A stretch of DNA of 62,000 nt from Adiantum capillus-veneris (lineage: Eukaryota; Streptophyta; Polypodiopsida; Polypodiales; Pteridaceae), in contig CM043971.1 of the NCBI GenBank assembly GCA_014529385.2, positions 60,158,709 through 60,220,708 of the forward strand, written 5' to 3'. Every line of letters starts with the position of its first letter. Position 1 is the first letter of the stretch. This document shows positions 1-10,682 of the stretch, one piece after another. A program made the translations under genes and the position numbers. Below the pieces are notes generated by a model that did no database searches, was not told where the DNA came from, and saw only the letters and a list, made by a program, of their open reading frames with translations.

Positions 1-462
1 CACAAAAGAAAAACCATACATCACCTAGTACAGAAGCCACCTAATATCAAGAGAAATGATATACATCCGCATAAGGGGGAGTTGTTAAGTATTGCATCAC
101 CTAACAGGGAGCCACCTAAGTACAAGAGAAACCTATAAAGCCAAAATAGATGCCAATCAAAATAAAAAAGAGTGCACTAGAAGGGGAACCACCTTCCAAG
201 GGGGCCTGGCACGTTGCCCTTCCATGCTCTCATCAAAGTCAGAGGACCACAAACCAAGTTGCCCACAACCATAGATAGAAGACTAGCCCTTGTAGTGAAT
301 CACCCAGGAGCATCGAGAAGATCTAACTAGAACCAACACCTCTACTTCCAAAGTGACCACCGATCATCTACACTTTCCGAGAGCAAGATTAGGGTTTGAG
401 TTGTAAGGTTTCTACTTTCAAATTTCACACAAGTTCTATTACGCATTTGAATTTTTTAATTC
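1..462 (+). mobile_element. Possible copia-type 3' end and LTR fragment
   Basis: A purine-rich stretch (AAGGGGGAG, about 73-81) is followed by TGTTAAGTATTGC at 83, which resembles a polypurine tract followed by an LTR start. The sequence up to about 462 has no open frame of note. At about 463 it changes abruptly to gypsy coding sequence that is also found at 29430. The likely reading is a copia-type LTR inserted in, or joined to, that gypsy sequence. No second LTR or clear terminal CA was found, so the boundaries and the class are uncertain. Confidence 0.3.
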
Positions 463-1299
463 TATGTGGTGACAGATGAAAGCACACAACACCCAATGAT
501 GCTAGGGCAACCTTGGAAAAAATCATACAATGTGCAGATAGATTGGAAAGCAAAGGCGGTCAAAATTCAACATGAAAATGAACAACAGGTGATAGCTTTT
601 GCTCAGCAATACCATCATGATCAACTGCAAGCCATGCAATCACTGGCAACAGAGCCAAAAACACGAATGCCATCAATGAACAACAAAAAACCCGAGACCA
701 AATATCAGGTAAAATCCAACCATGCTAATTATAGACAGATGAGGTCACATGCCACAATGCAAAAATCTAGGCTACCAAAACAAGATAAACAAGTATGGAT
801 GCGGAAGGATAGAAATGCAATGGCAGAAAAACAACAATGTGACAAACGGATTCCAACAAAACAGACGGTTCAACCCAAAACCAAGGGCATAAAACGAATG
901 TGGATCCCAAAGAAAATGCTTCCAAATTTCACTCACATTTGGATACCAAAGCAAAAGCAACTACCTGCAGTACAAGCAACAATGGAAGGCCGACAGCTGC
1001 ATTTCAAAAAGGAGAACCGATATATGTGGATGCCGATGAAAGACAAACCAGTGGCAAACAAGAAAGAGCCAAACCATCTACAAAAATCGACAGCAACAAA
1101 ATACCAGTGGAAAGCCATAGCCATAAGGCTCATAGCCATTACATCCCAACCAATTCTATCTTTAGACACAGCTACGACTCCATCAACAGTGTCGGCAAAG
1201 CAATTGCTTCTTGCCAAAAAGACAATTAAACAGAGAGCAGTAGAGTTACAGTTGTTATTTGCAAAGAAAGCAGGAAACCTCGGCGGCGAATGCCAATAA
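463..1299 (+). CDS. Retropepsin-like C-terminus plus basic Trp-motif tail (gypsy 3' region, 5'-truncated)
   Basis: An open frame of 277 codons from the first ATG (466). It lacks the beginning of the domain: homology to the copy at 29141-30277 starts abruptly here, so the ATG is probably accidental. The first 35 residues carry the closing part of a retropepsin fold (HPMMLGQPW, then VQIDW). The rest is very rich in Lys, Gln and Asn and repeats a short Trp motif: QVWMRK, RMWIPK, HIWIPK, YMWMPM, YQWKA. The tail ends GNLGGECQ, as in the other copy (GNLDGKCQ). Unlike the copy at 29 kb it has no internal stop. I infer it is the 3' end of a gypsy pol reading frame. The tail's function is unknown; a nucleic-acid-binding role is only a guess from its charge. 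Confidence 0.55.
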   Translation, partial: YVVTDESTQHPMMLGQPWKKSYNVQIDWKAKAVKIQHENEQQVIAFAQQYHHDQLQAMQSLATEPKTRMPSMNNKKPETKYQVKSNHANYRQMRSHATMQKSRLPKQDKQVWMRKDRNAMAEKQQCDKRIPTKQTVQPKTKGIKRMWIPKKMLPNFTHIWIPKQKQLPAVQATMEGRQLHFKKENRYMWMPMKDKPVANKKEPNHLQKSTATKYQWKAIAIRLIAITSQPILSLDTATTPSTVSAKQLLLAKKTIKQRAVELQLLFAKKAGNLGGECQ

Positions 1300-1462
1300 G
1301 AATTTTGCTTATTCCCTTCTCTTGCACAACATTAATTTTTCCATGCATTGACCGACTATGCATAAAATAGGGCCACATTAATCGGCCAGGCATTAGCACA
1401 ACTTTTTCAACCTATGCACGGCACATACTCCGAGGCGAAACCTTGTCGTCCGGAAGGACTCC

Positions 1463-1483
1463 GGCTAGGAGGAGGGGAGGCAT
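1463..1483 (+). other. Purine-rich tract, possible polypurine tract
   Basis: GGCTAGGAGGAGGGGAGGC lies 165 bp after the stop of the Trp-motif ORF. The sister copy has GGCTAGGAGGGGGGGGC at the matching place (about 30444). It could prime plus-strand synthesis, but no TG-type LTR start follows it directly, so the role is uncertain. Confidence 0.3.
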
Positions 1484-2770
1484 TCTAGAGGCACTCTCAA
1501 ATGCGGAACCAATGACACAAACAAGAAAAAAGGGCATGATTTTCGATTATTTTAAGGGTTGTTGTTTGATTGTGAAATTTTCTGGAGTAACCCAAGCACA
1601 TATACCCTTATACAGCATGTATCTATAGGTATATGGGGCCAAACGCCAAATCAAGCCCCTAGGTGTGTGTGTATATAAGTAGAAATAGCCATTTTTTGGG
1701 CAAAATATTGGTAAAACAGAAAAATCTGGCCATAAAAATTGCATGTGAGTGTATATAATGTGTTGCGGTGATGTTTGTGATTTATTATGATTTTTGGGGA
1801 TTTTCTGGGTTTGAATTGCTATTTTCTTTTTAATTTTGTTAACTTTCGACAGAAAAACTTCAAAAATACAAAAAGCAGATGAAAAACAGTCGTAATGAAA
1901 AAAAAATGGTGATGATCAGTGACTATAGGACAACCTATGGTACAGTGGGGGTGCAATTATGATACTGGAGCGAAAAGCGTGTTTTGGCTAGGTTTTGATT
2001 GAAATGCCAAATTTCTGGTAAATAGAGTAAACGGAGTCCAAATCAATAAATTTTTTAGCCTAAACCGCATCTTGCAAGAAGATAGGAGCACATGTCAAAT
2101 TTCATGAAAAGTGGTTCGGGGACCTCCATTATAAAAAATTTTCACCCCATTTTTAGCTCATTTTCACTATTGACTTTGTGGAGAAAGCTTCTACCACTTA
2201 GAGCGGATCGACTTTCCAGCAGCTTCTACGACGCACACGACTACCCGACGAGCTCCAAACATGAGAGGTAGGCTCACCACCTTGAGCTTTTCGCGCATGT
2301 TTGTCGTTATGTCACGAAAACTAGCGTAGGGATCACACACAAAGCGAGCGGTAGAGACCTGCAAGTAGAGACCGCGGCCTAACGGCTAACCCGAAAGCAA
2401 CAAGACTTCATCGGCAGCTTACCCTAGTCTAGGAGACTAGTCCTGGATAGCCAAAGGTAGTGGGAAACCATCGGGAAAAACCCTAATTCCCAGAAACCCG
2501 CAAGAGGCCACGAAATGGGAAATCGGCAAAACGGCGACCAAATGCTACCAAAATTCATGGGTAGGAGCATCTCGACATGCTCAACAAGTCTATATGACCC
2601 TCATGACCAAAAAGTGACCCGAAGCGGCACTAAACCTCAGAAACGGCATAAGACACATAAAGCGTCAAAATGCACTTGCGGCCAAACCGCAAGTCCGTTT
2701 GCCACCAAACTTTACGAGCGGCTTTCCTAGACCATCAACAACCAAGTCCTATGGTGGAAGAACACCACAA

Positions 2771-3044
2771 ATATAAAATCAAAATTGTCAAAAAGAAAAA
2801 TTAACGCAATTTATAACACAAATTATAACCAGCCCTTTTCTCATTTGATCTTAGGGGTCCGCATTCAAATTGCCTCCCCCTTCCTAAATTCTCATGAATG
2901 ACAATGAGTTGTCAAGGGTATGATGTGCATGGGAGTCAAAGCAGTTCCTAACGGGGTCCACTATGTAATCATGTTAATGTATAACGTGAGTTCGAAAGGA
3001 GGGGTTTTAAAATGGAAAAAATTTATGCAATTTAACAGAGATAC
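2771..3044. other. Unassigned spacer
   Basis: No ORF, motif or repeat partner recognised. It lies between the end of the 2.3-kb repeat and the inverted copia fragment. Confidence 0.4.
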
Positions 3045-3276
3045 TGTTGGAATCAGGGTTGTAGGAAAACACACACATCTTGGAGAAGACGAAGGAAGCT
3101 CAAGGCACACAACAGAGAGAGTATTACTTAGTGTGCAATGGAAAGATAAATTAGCCCTAGAGTGATGGGCATATATATAATGCACGGGCGGGGGGGGGAT
3201 ATCCTAGTTAGGGAAAAAACGCCCCAGCGGTCCTAAGTGTATTCACACACATCACTACCACATGTATATGGTAACA
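3045..3276 (-). repeat. Copia-family LTR (inverted fragment)
   Basis: TG...CA termini on the minus strand match the LTRs at 11315, 16137 and 57065. It contains the family's TATA-like stretch, here near 3170-3180. A G run at about 3188-3196 is not seen in the other LTRs. Confidence 0.85.
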
Positions 3277-3521
3277 AATCCCCCTGAGTGATGCAGTGAA
3301 CAAGAGTTGGCACATAGAGTAAAGGGAAGTGCCATGACCTAAGGACGTGATCATTCTACAAAGGGTAGTAAGCTCAAAGCTTTGTGGAAAGCTTTGAACT
3401 TCTCACGAGACAATGCCTTTACGAAAAGATCTGCAAGGTTGTCTTGTGTTGGCACATAATTAGCCCTTTGTGGACATGATCAGTCCACAAAGGGTAGTAA
3501 GCTCAAAGCTTTGCGGAAAGA
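3045..3521 (-). mobile_element. Inverted 3' end of the copia-1/copia-2 family
   Basis: Read on the minus strand, this is the last part of a copia pol, a polypurine stretch and one LTR. The LTR occupies 3045-3276: TGTTACC at its 5' end, TTCCAACA at its 3' end, 232 bp, against 223-227 bp in the other copies. Upstream (3340-3470 on +) the minus strand encodes the end of RNase H (NLADLF then KALSREK-like). The pol end is present twice in direct orientation (about 3347-3390 and 3480-3521). The copy is cut at 3521 where another element fragment begins. Confidence 0.85.
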
Positions 3522-3523
3522 TT

Positions 3524-3860
3524 GACGATCTGAAAAGACTGACACGCTCCATAAATCAAGCACTACACATCATAGCTCCAAATTGGCTCGGACTGTTTGG
3601 TGTCACTTGGCCTATCCATCTCGGATCTGCAGTCACTTCTAATTTCAAAGCCTCGTATCTTGCACGCCGTGGCTCCGTTTGACGAGCTGTCTAGACTTGC
3701 TCCTTACCACTTCAAGCTCTACATATCAGGACCAAAAACCAATACCTCAGACATTCTTCACCTACCTCTCTGTCAAGCCCTATTTGGAGCCCATCTTGGT
3801 CTAGAAACCCACATAAAGCATACATCTCTGACCTCTTGCTAACATAACAGTTGTAAACAC
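3524..3860 (-). repeat. Fragment of the gag-only element (matches 38404-38735)
   Basis: Close match, over about 330 bp, to the internal 3' part of the minus-strand gag-only element (shared words include GCTCCATAAATCAAGCA, CACTTGGCCTATCC and ACCCACATAAAGCATA). It adjoins the copia fragment directly. No coding content is evident. The strand given is that of the parent element. Confidence 0.75.
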
Positions 3861-4210
3861 TGGAAGTGGCCACATTAGGTTACTTCTTGCTCAACGATGA
3901 TATGAATGAGCTTCCAAGCATGAAATAAAACCCACTTGTGGAAACTCATGTGTCAAAACAACTAGCCCAATTTGAGTCTGAAAAGCATGTAAGTCTGGCA
4001 GCAACGATCCCCCCTTGGGATAAAACAATCTAAGGTGTAAAGTGCCACTCAAGTAGCAAAAATTCCTCTTGAAATCCTACCAATGCTTAGACCCTTGGCT
4101 ATGCATAAATCTCTTGGCCTGTGAGACTCAAAACTGAATATCCGGCCTCATGTTGCATACATAAATGAGAAATCCAACATTAGGTTGTTAAAGAGTGACA
4201 TCTATAGGAT
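3861..4210. other. Unassigned sequence before the G1 5' LTR
   Basis: No ORF or recognised element. The five bases just before the G1 LTR are AGGAT; the matching duplication cannot be tested because the 3' end of G1 is interrupted. Confidence 0.4.
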
Positions 4211-5133
4211 TGTTAGAAGCTGGACACACCCTACGGAAATTGACTACTCGGCAGATTATCATTTTTTGTAATTATTCATTCATTGAGAAAACCTGACATT
4301 TTACCCGTAAATATTGGGGCTTACAGATTGTATCCCAGTTTTGACATTTAGATTGTGTAGATGGTTGATTTGGAACTTTAGGGTTTGAGAATTGTAAGGT
4401 ATTTATACCACTTTTTGACCTTAATGAAAAAAACCCCTTTTGTCATTTTTAAAAAAGTTTTGAAGTCTGTGAGTGAGCGTACTGTGTACGAGAGAGAGTG
4501 TGAGCTTCATCTTGACTCTACGTGTGCACCGGTGGTCGGAATCGAGTGTGGAGAAGTGCAGCGTGTTGCCCCCGACGAGAGCTACGCGCCGATACCTACA
4601 TTGCGCGTGTACGATCCGGTTTTGCGAGCTTCATCTACGCACTTCATCTGGTGATTCGGTGAGCATACGTTGTCCGATTTTGCATTGCAGAAAATCCACA
4701 CGTTCACATTGAGTAGAGCTACACATTATGCACTTTAAATTTTGGAAACGAAGACCTGCAAATTTCGGCCAGACATCCTACGTGATTTTGCACCGGGTGT
4801 TTTGGGTTGTGGTTTTGGTTCATAGACCTTAGGGAGAGCGACCTATTGGTGTTAGTAGGGTCTCCTTCAAGTTTTGTGGTGTTTCGAGATTGTTTGATAG
4901 GTGTTCGGTTCTAGAAAGCGTTGTAGGAAGTTTCCTCTTATGCACTCCTGAAGGCTGTGACTTAGACATTGGGCAGAGACCTCTATAGGAATTAGTTAGG
5001 AGTCGGCCGAGTGTAGGTTGACACCCTATGCTTGCTTCCACGCGCCTGCGGGTGGAGCTTCGTCTTTAGCTGACAAATCTTGTTAGGTGAGTTATCGTTG
5101 TGCTGACGTCCGTCGCGGTGTATCCGTCCAACA
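4211..5133 (+). repeat. G1 5' LTR
   Basis: 923 bp, starting TGTTAGAAG and ending CCAACA directly before a primer-site sequence. The first 117 bp match the 3' LTR remnant at 36552. It holds a TATTTATA stretch at about 4399 that could serve the promoter, and a half-site AGACATCCTACGTG at 4771 related to the leader palindromes. Confidence 0.8.
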
Positions 5134-5152
5134 TTGGCGCCATTGTCGAGGA
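5134..5152 (+). other. G1 primer binding site
   Basis: TTGGCGCCATTGTCGAGGA follows the LTR end with no gap. It resembles the TTGGCGCCGTTGCCGGGGA type seen next to LTRs of many plant Ty3/gypsy elements, with C-to-T type differences. The exact tRNA was not determined. Confidence 0.75.
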
Positions 5153-5682
5153 CGAAAACCTTAGGTAGGTGACCGAGACTAATCCTTGAGGATAGGGATT
5201 CTTTGGCTTGACAAGAGTCTCGTTTTACATTTAGATAGGATTAGAGGGTGGAGGACTCTCTAGGTCTTAGAGGGAGTCTAGGAAGCGTGTGTTTGGCCTA
5301 GATCCTTCGACTTAGGTAGATTTAGGTAGACTGAGATAATTTTAGATATTAGTTGAGTTTTGAATAAGAGTTGGAGTGGTAGAAGCGGTGAGATGAGAGC
5401 TTGAGAGTCCGAAGAGGCCAGAGAGCAACCAAAACACCATTATCACCATTTCACATGATGAGTAGGAGTAGAGTAAGTAGGACATCATGATTCAGGATCT
5501 ACAGCACTTCATGCATGTATACTTGCTTGGTAAATTCATCACAAGGTTGTAAAAGACGCAAAAAGACGCAAAAGTGTGTTTGAAAGCTAAAGTGAAGTCC
5601 AAAAGTTACTGTGAGTGTTTCTGATAGAGCTGCAGAGCATCATGAGCATTTCTGTCAGGACAAAATTTAATTTTAAGCCAGG

Positions 5683-6547
5683 AGACATCCTACGCGTAGG
5701 ATGTCTACAAGCTAATCTGTGTGGTGATTTTGGGATTTTGAGTTGACCAGTGTGTTCAGAAGGTGGGGTTTACCCTATTTTCACCTAGAAAGTGAAAATT
5801 TGACCATATCTTGACAGGATAAGGTCAGATAGACTGAAATTGCCAGACATCCTATCCAAATTGTGCCAAAGCATTATTTTAAGACCAAAACCATAGGATG
5901 GTTGCATGAGCATGATCTGCATGATATATTGAGTGACTGAGAGAGGTTTCATCTCATTTGGGTGAGAAAATTGGGTTATAAGCAGACTTTAGCACTTTTG
6001 ACTGAAAAAGGCAAGAACATCTAAAATTGGGGACTTATGAAATCCAAACCAAAATCTAAGCATACCACTGGGTTTCTAACATCAAGGGGAAGCTGTGGGT
6101 CAAGTCTGGGGTCAAACAGGCCAAAAAGACATCCTACGCGTAGGATGTCATCTGTGTGATTTTGCACTCCAAACCTAATTTTGAGCATACCAAAGTGATC
6201 AGCACCTCAAGGAGAGCCTGTGCTTTGAATTTGAAGCCATTCTGGGCAAAAAGACATCCTACGCGTAGGATGTCTAAAGCAAGAAAATGAAGCCAGATAC
6301 TGACTGTGGGCATAGCAAGGTGTTGTGTAGCCTAAGGCAAGCCTCCAAGTCAATTTCGGTCCAAATTGGAGTTCAATTGATCAAGACCAGCAGCTGGCTG
6401 TCAAAACAGATTTTTGATCCATTGACCAACTTATAGGTGTCCAAATCAAAAAGTAAAAACAGATGTGGACTCAGCACATCAAGGGGAATCCATAGTGCAA
6501 AAATACAGGCAAAACAAAGCAGGAGACATCCTGCACGTAGGATGTCT
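5683..6547 (+). repeat. G1 leader palindrome array
   Basis: Four copies of a 24-bp palindrome (AGACATCCTACG plus its reverse complement) at 5683-5706, 6127-6150, 6252-6275 and 6524-6547, and a half-site AGACATCCTA at 5845. The first and third are perfect. The second has one changed end base; the fourth differs inside (TGCACGTA at the centre). Flanks are weakly similar between copies (for example GGGCAAAA or GGCCAAAA just upstream), indicating a decayed tandem unit. The array lies in the non-coding leader between primer site and gag. Confidence 0.9.
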
Positions 6548-6957
6548 ACTGGGGCTTACTGAAGAGAAAATTTGATTGGGCTTAGACAGTGAGATTCCAT
6601 TTGGCTTAAGGGTTCCATAACTTCTTTCAAAAGTGAATTTGGACCTTGTTTGGCCACTTGACGAAGCAAAGACAAAATTCAGACTTTTTCACGTAAATTG
6701 ACCAACATCCGAGGGAAGTACAGTTCCAGATTAGCAAACCTAATCCAGAACATCAGCAGTGTATAAAATATAGTAGTGGTTGAGATTAACTCTCCAGTTA
6801 TACCAATCATTACTAAGATCACCTCTAGCAGATAAATGCTTTGATTCGAATGCCGAAATTAAACGCTTGTGTACAGGTATATTCAGGAGCAAAGCAAGAA
6901 GTGGTGCGGAGACTTGATCCATTGCCAGGTGAGTGGTTGGATTTGTGATAAATTGCA

Positions 6958-7986
6958 TTGATAAGTTTGATGAATTTAAGGTCAAGAAGATACAATTTTA
7001 GAGACCAAAAGGTGGCAGGTGACCAAGGTAGCTTAGTGTCCACCGAGGAGAGTGTAACTCAGGTAAGGCTAGATCCACTAGCACCAATTATTGAGGAAGG
7101 TAGTGATACTGACACTTCATCAGACAAATCCTTCTTCATGATGGGTAGTCAACAGCTAGGAGGTTTCACCTATGACGGACCAATGCCAGGAGGAAGCACC
7201 TCCCTAAATCCTTTGAATGATTCCAAGTTCACTGTGATCTTCTTAGAAGGAACAAACTCGAGGGGAGCCCTATTCTATTCTGACTATCGAGGACGCAAGT
7301 GTATTTGTATTGAAGAAAGACCGGCTCAAAGACTAGAGATAATTCGAGTCTATGATGATGGAGATAGATTCCAAGACAAAAAGGGGAACCACTATCTGAT
7401 AGTTAGTAACCCTGAACATTACAACAGATATGGAGATAACGTGGCGAAAGGGAAAATGGTTTCAGAAACTCAAGAACCGCCACCAAACATTGATCGACCG
7501 GGAGCAATTTTTATGTATGATAAGAAAACAACCAGGGTTTCAACTTATAATGAGAATGTGGGAATCTACAAGCATGAGAGTGAGGGAATAGTCTCTTACT
7601 TTCGCTGCAAAGAACCATACTTAACCGAGTTAATCAAAGACAAGGTTCTTTACTTATTCTCCTATGAAACTGCAATGAGGAAGGATATAGTTTTTATTGA
7701 TAGGTACGGGTGGGAATACAAACGTATTCTCCCAAAGGAGTTAGAAAAGGCAATAGTTCCAGGAGCATCAACATATGCCCCCGACGAAGTTCCAAGAGCC
7801 ACCTACACCCCTAGCAAGTCTACAAATCCCATTTCAGAGGAGTATGATGCGACCTCACATTCTACCCGACCGAAGACATTCAACAATCAGAACCAACCAG
7901 CAACTCAGCCATCATTGCAGGCATGGCTTCGACAAAGTGCAACCTTGGAGAAGGACCGAAACCGAGATGGTTATCAAGCCGCATGA
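6958..7986 (+). pseudogene. G1 N-terminal ORF upstream of the gag core
   Basis: Open for 342 codons from ATG 6958 and closed by TGA at 7984. The same frame continues open after that TGA into the gag core, so the two were probably one protein. No family is recognised. It contains an acidic/Ser stretch (EEGSDTDTSSD, about residues 41-51), a central block with many Tyr, Arg and Asp residues, and a Pro/Thr/Gln-rich C-terminus. Its position suggests the N-terminal part of Gag or an extra ORF before gag, as Ogre-type elements have. That comparison is by position only. The start is the first Met in the frame and may not be the original. Confidence 0.55.
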
Positions 7987-9291
7987 GGGCTAAGGGATTT
8001 ACAAGAACCACAACTCTATTCAAGGTATCAAGGAGAGAGTAAGCCAAAGACTCAAGGGTCAACAGACCCTGGAAAAGCACCCATAGAACGAGTTCAAAGA
8101 GATGAACCATCTCTTGCAAGAACTGTTAGAAATTATGGCTTAGGAGCACCATTGGGAGAGGAACCAGCTTACTACAGAAGACCAGAGGAGGTATATCGAT
8201 TAGGACGTGGAGATCCAATGATGAGGTTTGTAGACCATCGTAGAATTAGACCTTCTCAAGTGAAAAAGTGGGTAAACAAGAAATACACAAGAAAAAAAGA
8301 TCCAAGGGATCATGTAGCAGCCTTTGTGTGTGTAATTAGAGCAGAAGAGGTGTTAGACTTCCCTACCCAATTTGCAGGGTTTGGACTAACCCTAGAGGAT
8401 GACGCTACCACTTGGTTTGACTCTGTAGAGCGTAGAGACTTTGAGTCTATGGAGGAGGTGTTTCACGAGTTTATCAAGGAATTCTCACAAAGGGGGATAG
8501 CTCATAATACGGTCTCACAAATCCATAAATTCAAACAGAAAGACGGGGAATCTGTGCAGGCAGTCCTAAGACTAAAAAGGTATGTGAAGTTCTGCCCTCT
8601 GGAAGAACTGCCAACTCAGTCCAGAATTATGCTTATATTCATCCAAGGACTAAGGAATGCAGATCTCCAGAAGGACTTACATATGAAGAGGAGCACGACG
8701 TTGAATGAGTTAACCAAGGAGGCTCTTAACCTTGTGGACAATTGTGTGGTCTACAAAGAGGGTGAGTTCAAGGATCTTGACGACAATTCATCTTCACAAC
8801 AAAGTGGAAGCAAGTCTTCTAAGAGAGCACCAAAAGGAGAAGTAGCTATAAACCAGGAGCAGCTTGTAGAGGAAGTGCTAAAAAAGATTAACTTGTACAC
8901 CAAACCCCAGACTAAACAACCCAAGTGGTGTGCTATTGAACAAAAATGGACAAACCATGGGACGGAGGAATGTTATTATAACAAGGGATATGTGAGAGAG
9001 AGACCTTACGCTCCTCAAGCTCAGGTAGCTTCTCCTCAAGTTCCACCGATGCCTAGGTATCAAGCAGGCAACCTACCAGGACCTGTAGGTGTAGAAAGAC
9101 CACAACCAGTGTTGGGGCAACAGCCACCCCTACCAGGGTTATGACCAGTTGGCATAAGATACACACCAACCGTAACCGAATCAGAAGAAAAGGCTTTGGT
9201 GCCTATGCATGCATATTATGAAGATCCCAATGGATATGTGGCAAACCCTGTCTATTATCCATCTGAAGAACCCTAGACACCAGAACCATGA
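7987..9291 (+). pseudogene. G1 gag core (capsid-like domain)
   Basis: Open from the TGA at 7984 to the TGA at 9142, with Met at 8152. The protein has the pattern of a plant retrotransposon gag domain: KKWVNKKYTRKKDPRDHVAA, then GLTLEDDATTWFDSV, then FHEFIKEFSQR, then IFIQGLRNADLQKDL. It should form the particle coat that packages element RNA. A Lys/Ser-rich linker and a single Cys/His group (WCAIEQKWTNHGTEECYY) follow. Three stops (9142 TGA, 9274 TAG, 9289 TGA) interrupt the frame before the zinc knuckles; each is one C-to-T change from CGA or CAG. Confidence 0.8.
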
Positions 9292-9294
9292 AGC

Positions 9295-10671
9295 ATGATA
9301 GGAAATACAGGACCACCAACATCTGCACATGTAGCAGGAGAAGGAAGATATAGCTTAGATGAACGAACATTGTTGTTCATAGCCAACAGATGCATGGGTG
9401 GACAGAGACATGCATACCAACAAAGAGGAGCTCAAGGAGCACCTCAACAACCCAAGGGACCCTGCTACAAGTGTGGTGGAGACCATTGGCTAAGAGATTG
9501 CCCTCATGATGAAATCATTAGAGTCAACGCATATTGCACCGAGTGTGGAGTTACTCATTTGATTCCTGATTGCCCTAAGAACCCGACCAAAGGAGCAAAA
9601 ACTACCTTGAACATGCTGGAAGCAATGCCTTCCAGTGGAGGGTCAGAAAATGAAACAATCATACCTATTCAGGCGGTGACACGAGCCCAAGCTCAAAGAA
9701 TGACAAATGAACCCATCATTGAAGAACCAAAAACCGATGCCCAAAGTTAAGAAACGAAAAATCAGAGAAGCACTTGGAAAGCTAGAAAGGCGCGAATAAA
9801 AGCCAGGAAAGAAAAAGACCAAATGGCTCTATCCGAGGAGTTAAAACACACAAAGGATAGATTAGAGCAGTTAGAGGATCTAGCTAGCCTAAGCTCACAC
9901 ACTACGGAAACCATAGCACCCGAGGAAATAGCAGAGCCCAAAAGTGCAGGATCAAGAGGATTAGTACTGGCAGACAAGGTAAATGAGCAGTTGGATGCAC
10001 TTCTAAAAGCTTACGAAGGCAAACTCAGAAAGAACCAAACCCAAGAGTAAAGATGGATAACTTATCCATATGCTGAAATAAAAAAACAGAGGTTGGAAAT
10101 GTGTAGAAAGATGATTGAAACAACTCAATCTTTGATGGAAAACCCGCTTGGTAAACCTGCAAATTGGCATGAAGTACCAGCTCCAACCCCTATCCAACCA
10201 ACTTTAGAGGAACAAGTAGAAACGAAGAAAAGACTCAGGAATTCCTATGAGTCCAGGGAAGAGCTTATCATAGTGCCAAATACAACAGATGAGGCAAGTG
10301 ACGGGTTCCAACCTAAAACATTGACAGAAATGGGTAAGGACTGTAACGGTCTAGATGATCTGTGGAAGCAAATTTGTGAGGCCAACGAAGCTAACAGGGT
10401 GAGTTCCCACATGAACAGCATGAGAAAAGAGAAAAATGAGATCTTACCTCCTATTGAAGAATTTGAGGCAAGGTCACAAATGAACTTTGATATACATTCA
10501 CAAGGGGGAGACCAGGGATCAATTAGTTCGGGGCACAGCCAACCAGACTCGCTGAAAACTCTACCCTCTTACCTAGGAGAGTATGAAGCCAAGTCTGAGG
10601 TGAGAGCAATCCCATCTCAAAAACTTTCTTCTAACAAAGTGATGGACTCACAAGGATTGGGCCTCAACTAA
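9295..10671 (+). pseudogene. G1 nucleocapsid: two zinc knuckles and charged linker
   Basis: Same frame as the gag core. Two Cys/His boxes lie close together: CYKCGGDHWLRDC and CTECGVTHLIPDC. Both read CX2CX3HX4C, one residue shorter than the usual CX2CX4HX4C. They should bind element RNA. After TAA at 9748 the frame goes on with a helical, Glu/Lys-rich segment (LSEELKHTKDRLEQLEDL), TAA at 10048, and a further linker to TAA at 10669. The whole stretch is probably the C-terminal part of Gag plus the link to protease, broken by three stops. Confidence 0.75.
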
Positions 10672-10682
10672 ACACTAGGCCA

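Larger units (their letters stand above)
463..2770 (+). repeat. Dispersed 2.3-kb repeat, copy A (pairs with 29430-31735)
   Basis: Direct repeat of the region at 29430-31735. Shared landmarks are the coding tail ending at 1299/30277, a G+A-rich stretch near 1465-1480/30444-30456, a TATATAAG box near 1670/30640, and a final block of GCCACCAAACTT followed by CTTTCCTAGACCATCAAC (about 2700/31661). Copy A diverges after about 2770. It looks like the end of pol plus the following non-coding part of a relative of G1. No ORF of interest lies between 1300 and 2770. Confidence 0.7.

Noticed and set aside
1547-1744. Minus-strand ORF over the TATA region of the 2.3-kb repeat
   Set aside because: Shadow frame, not kept in the sister copy.
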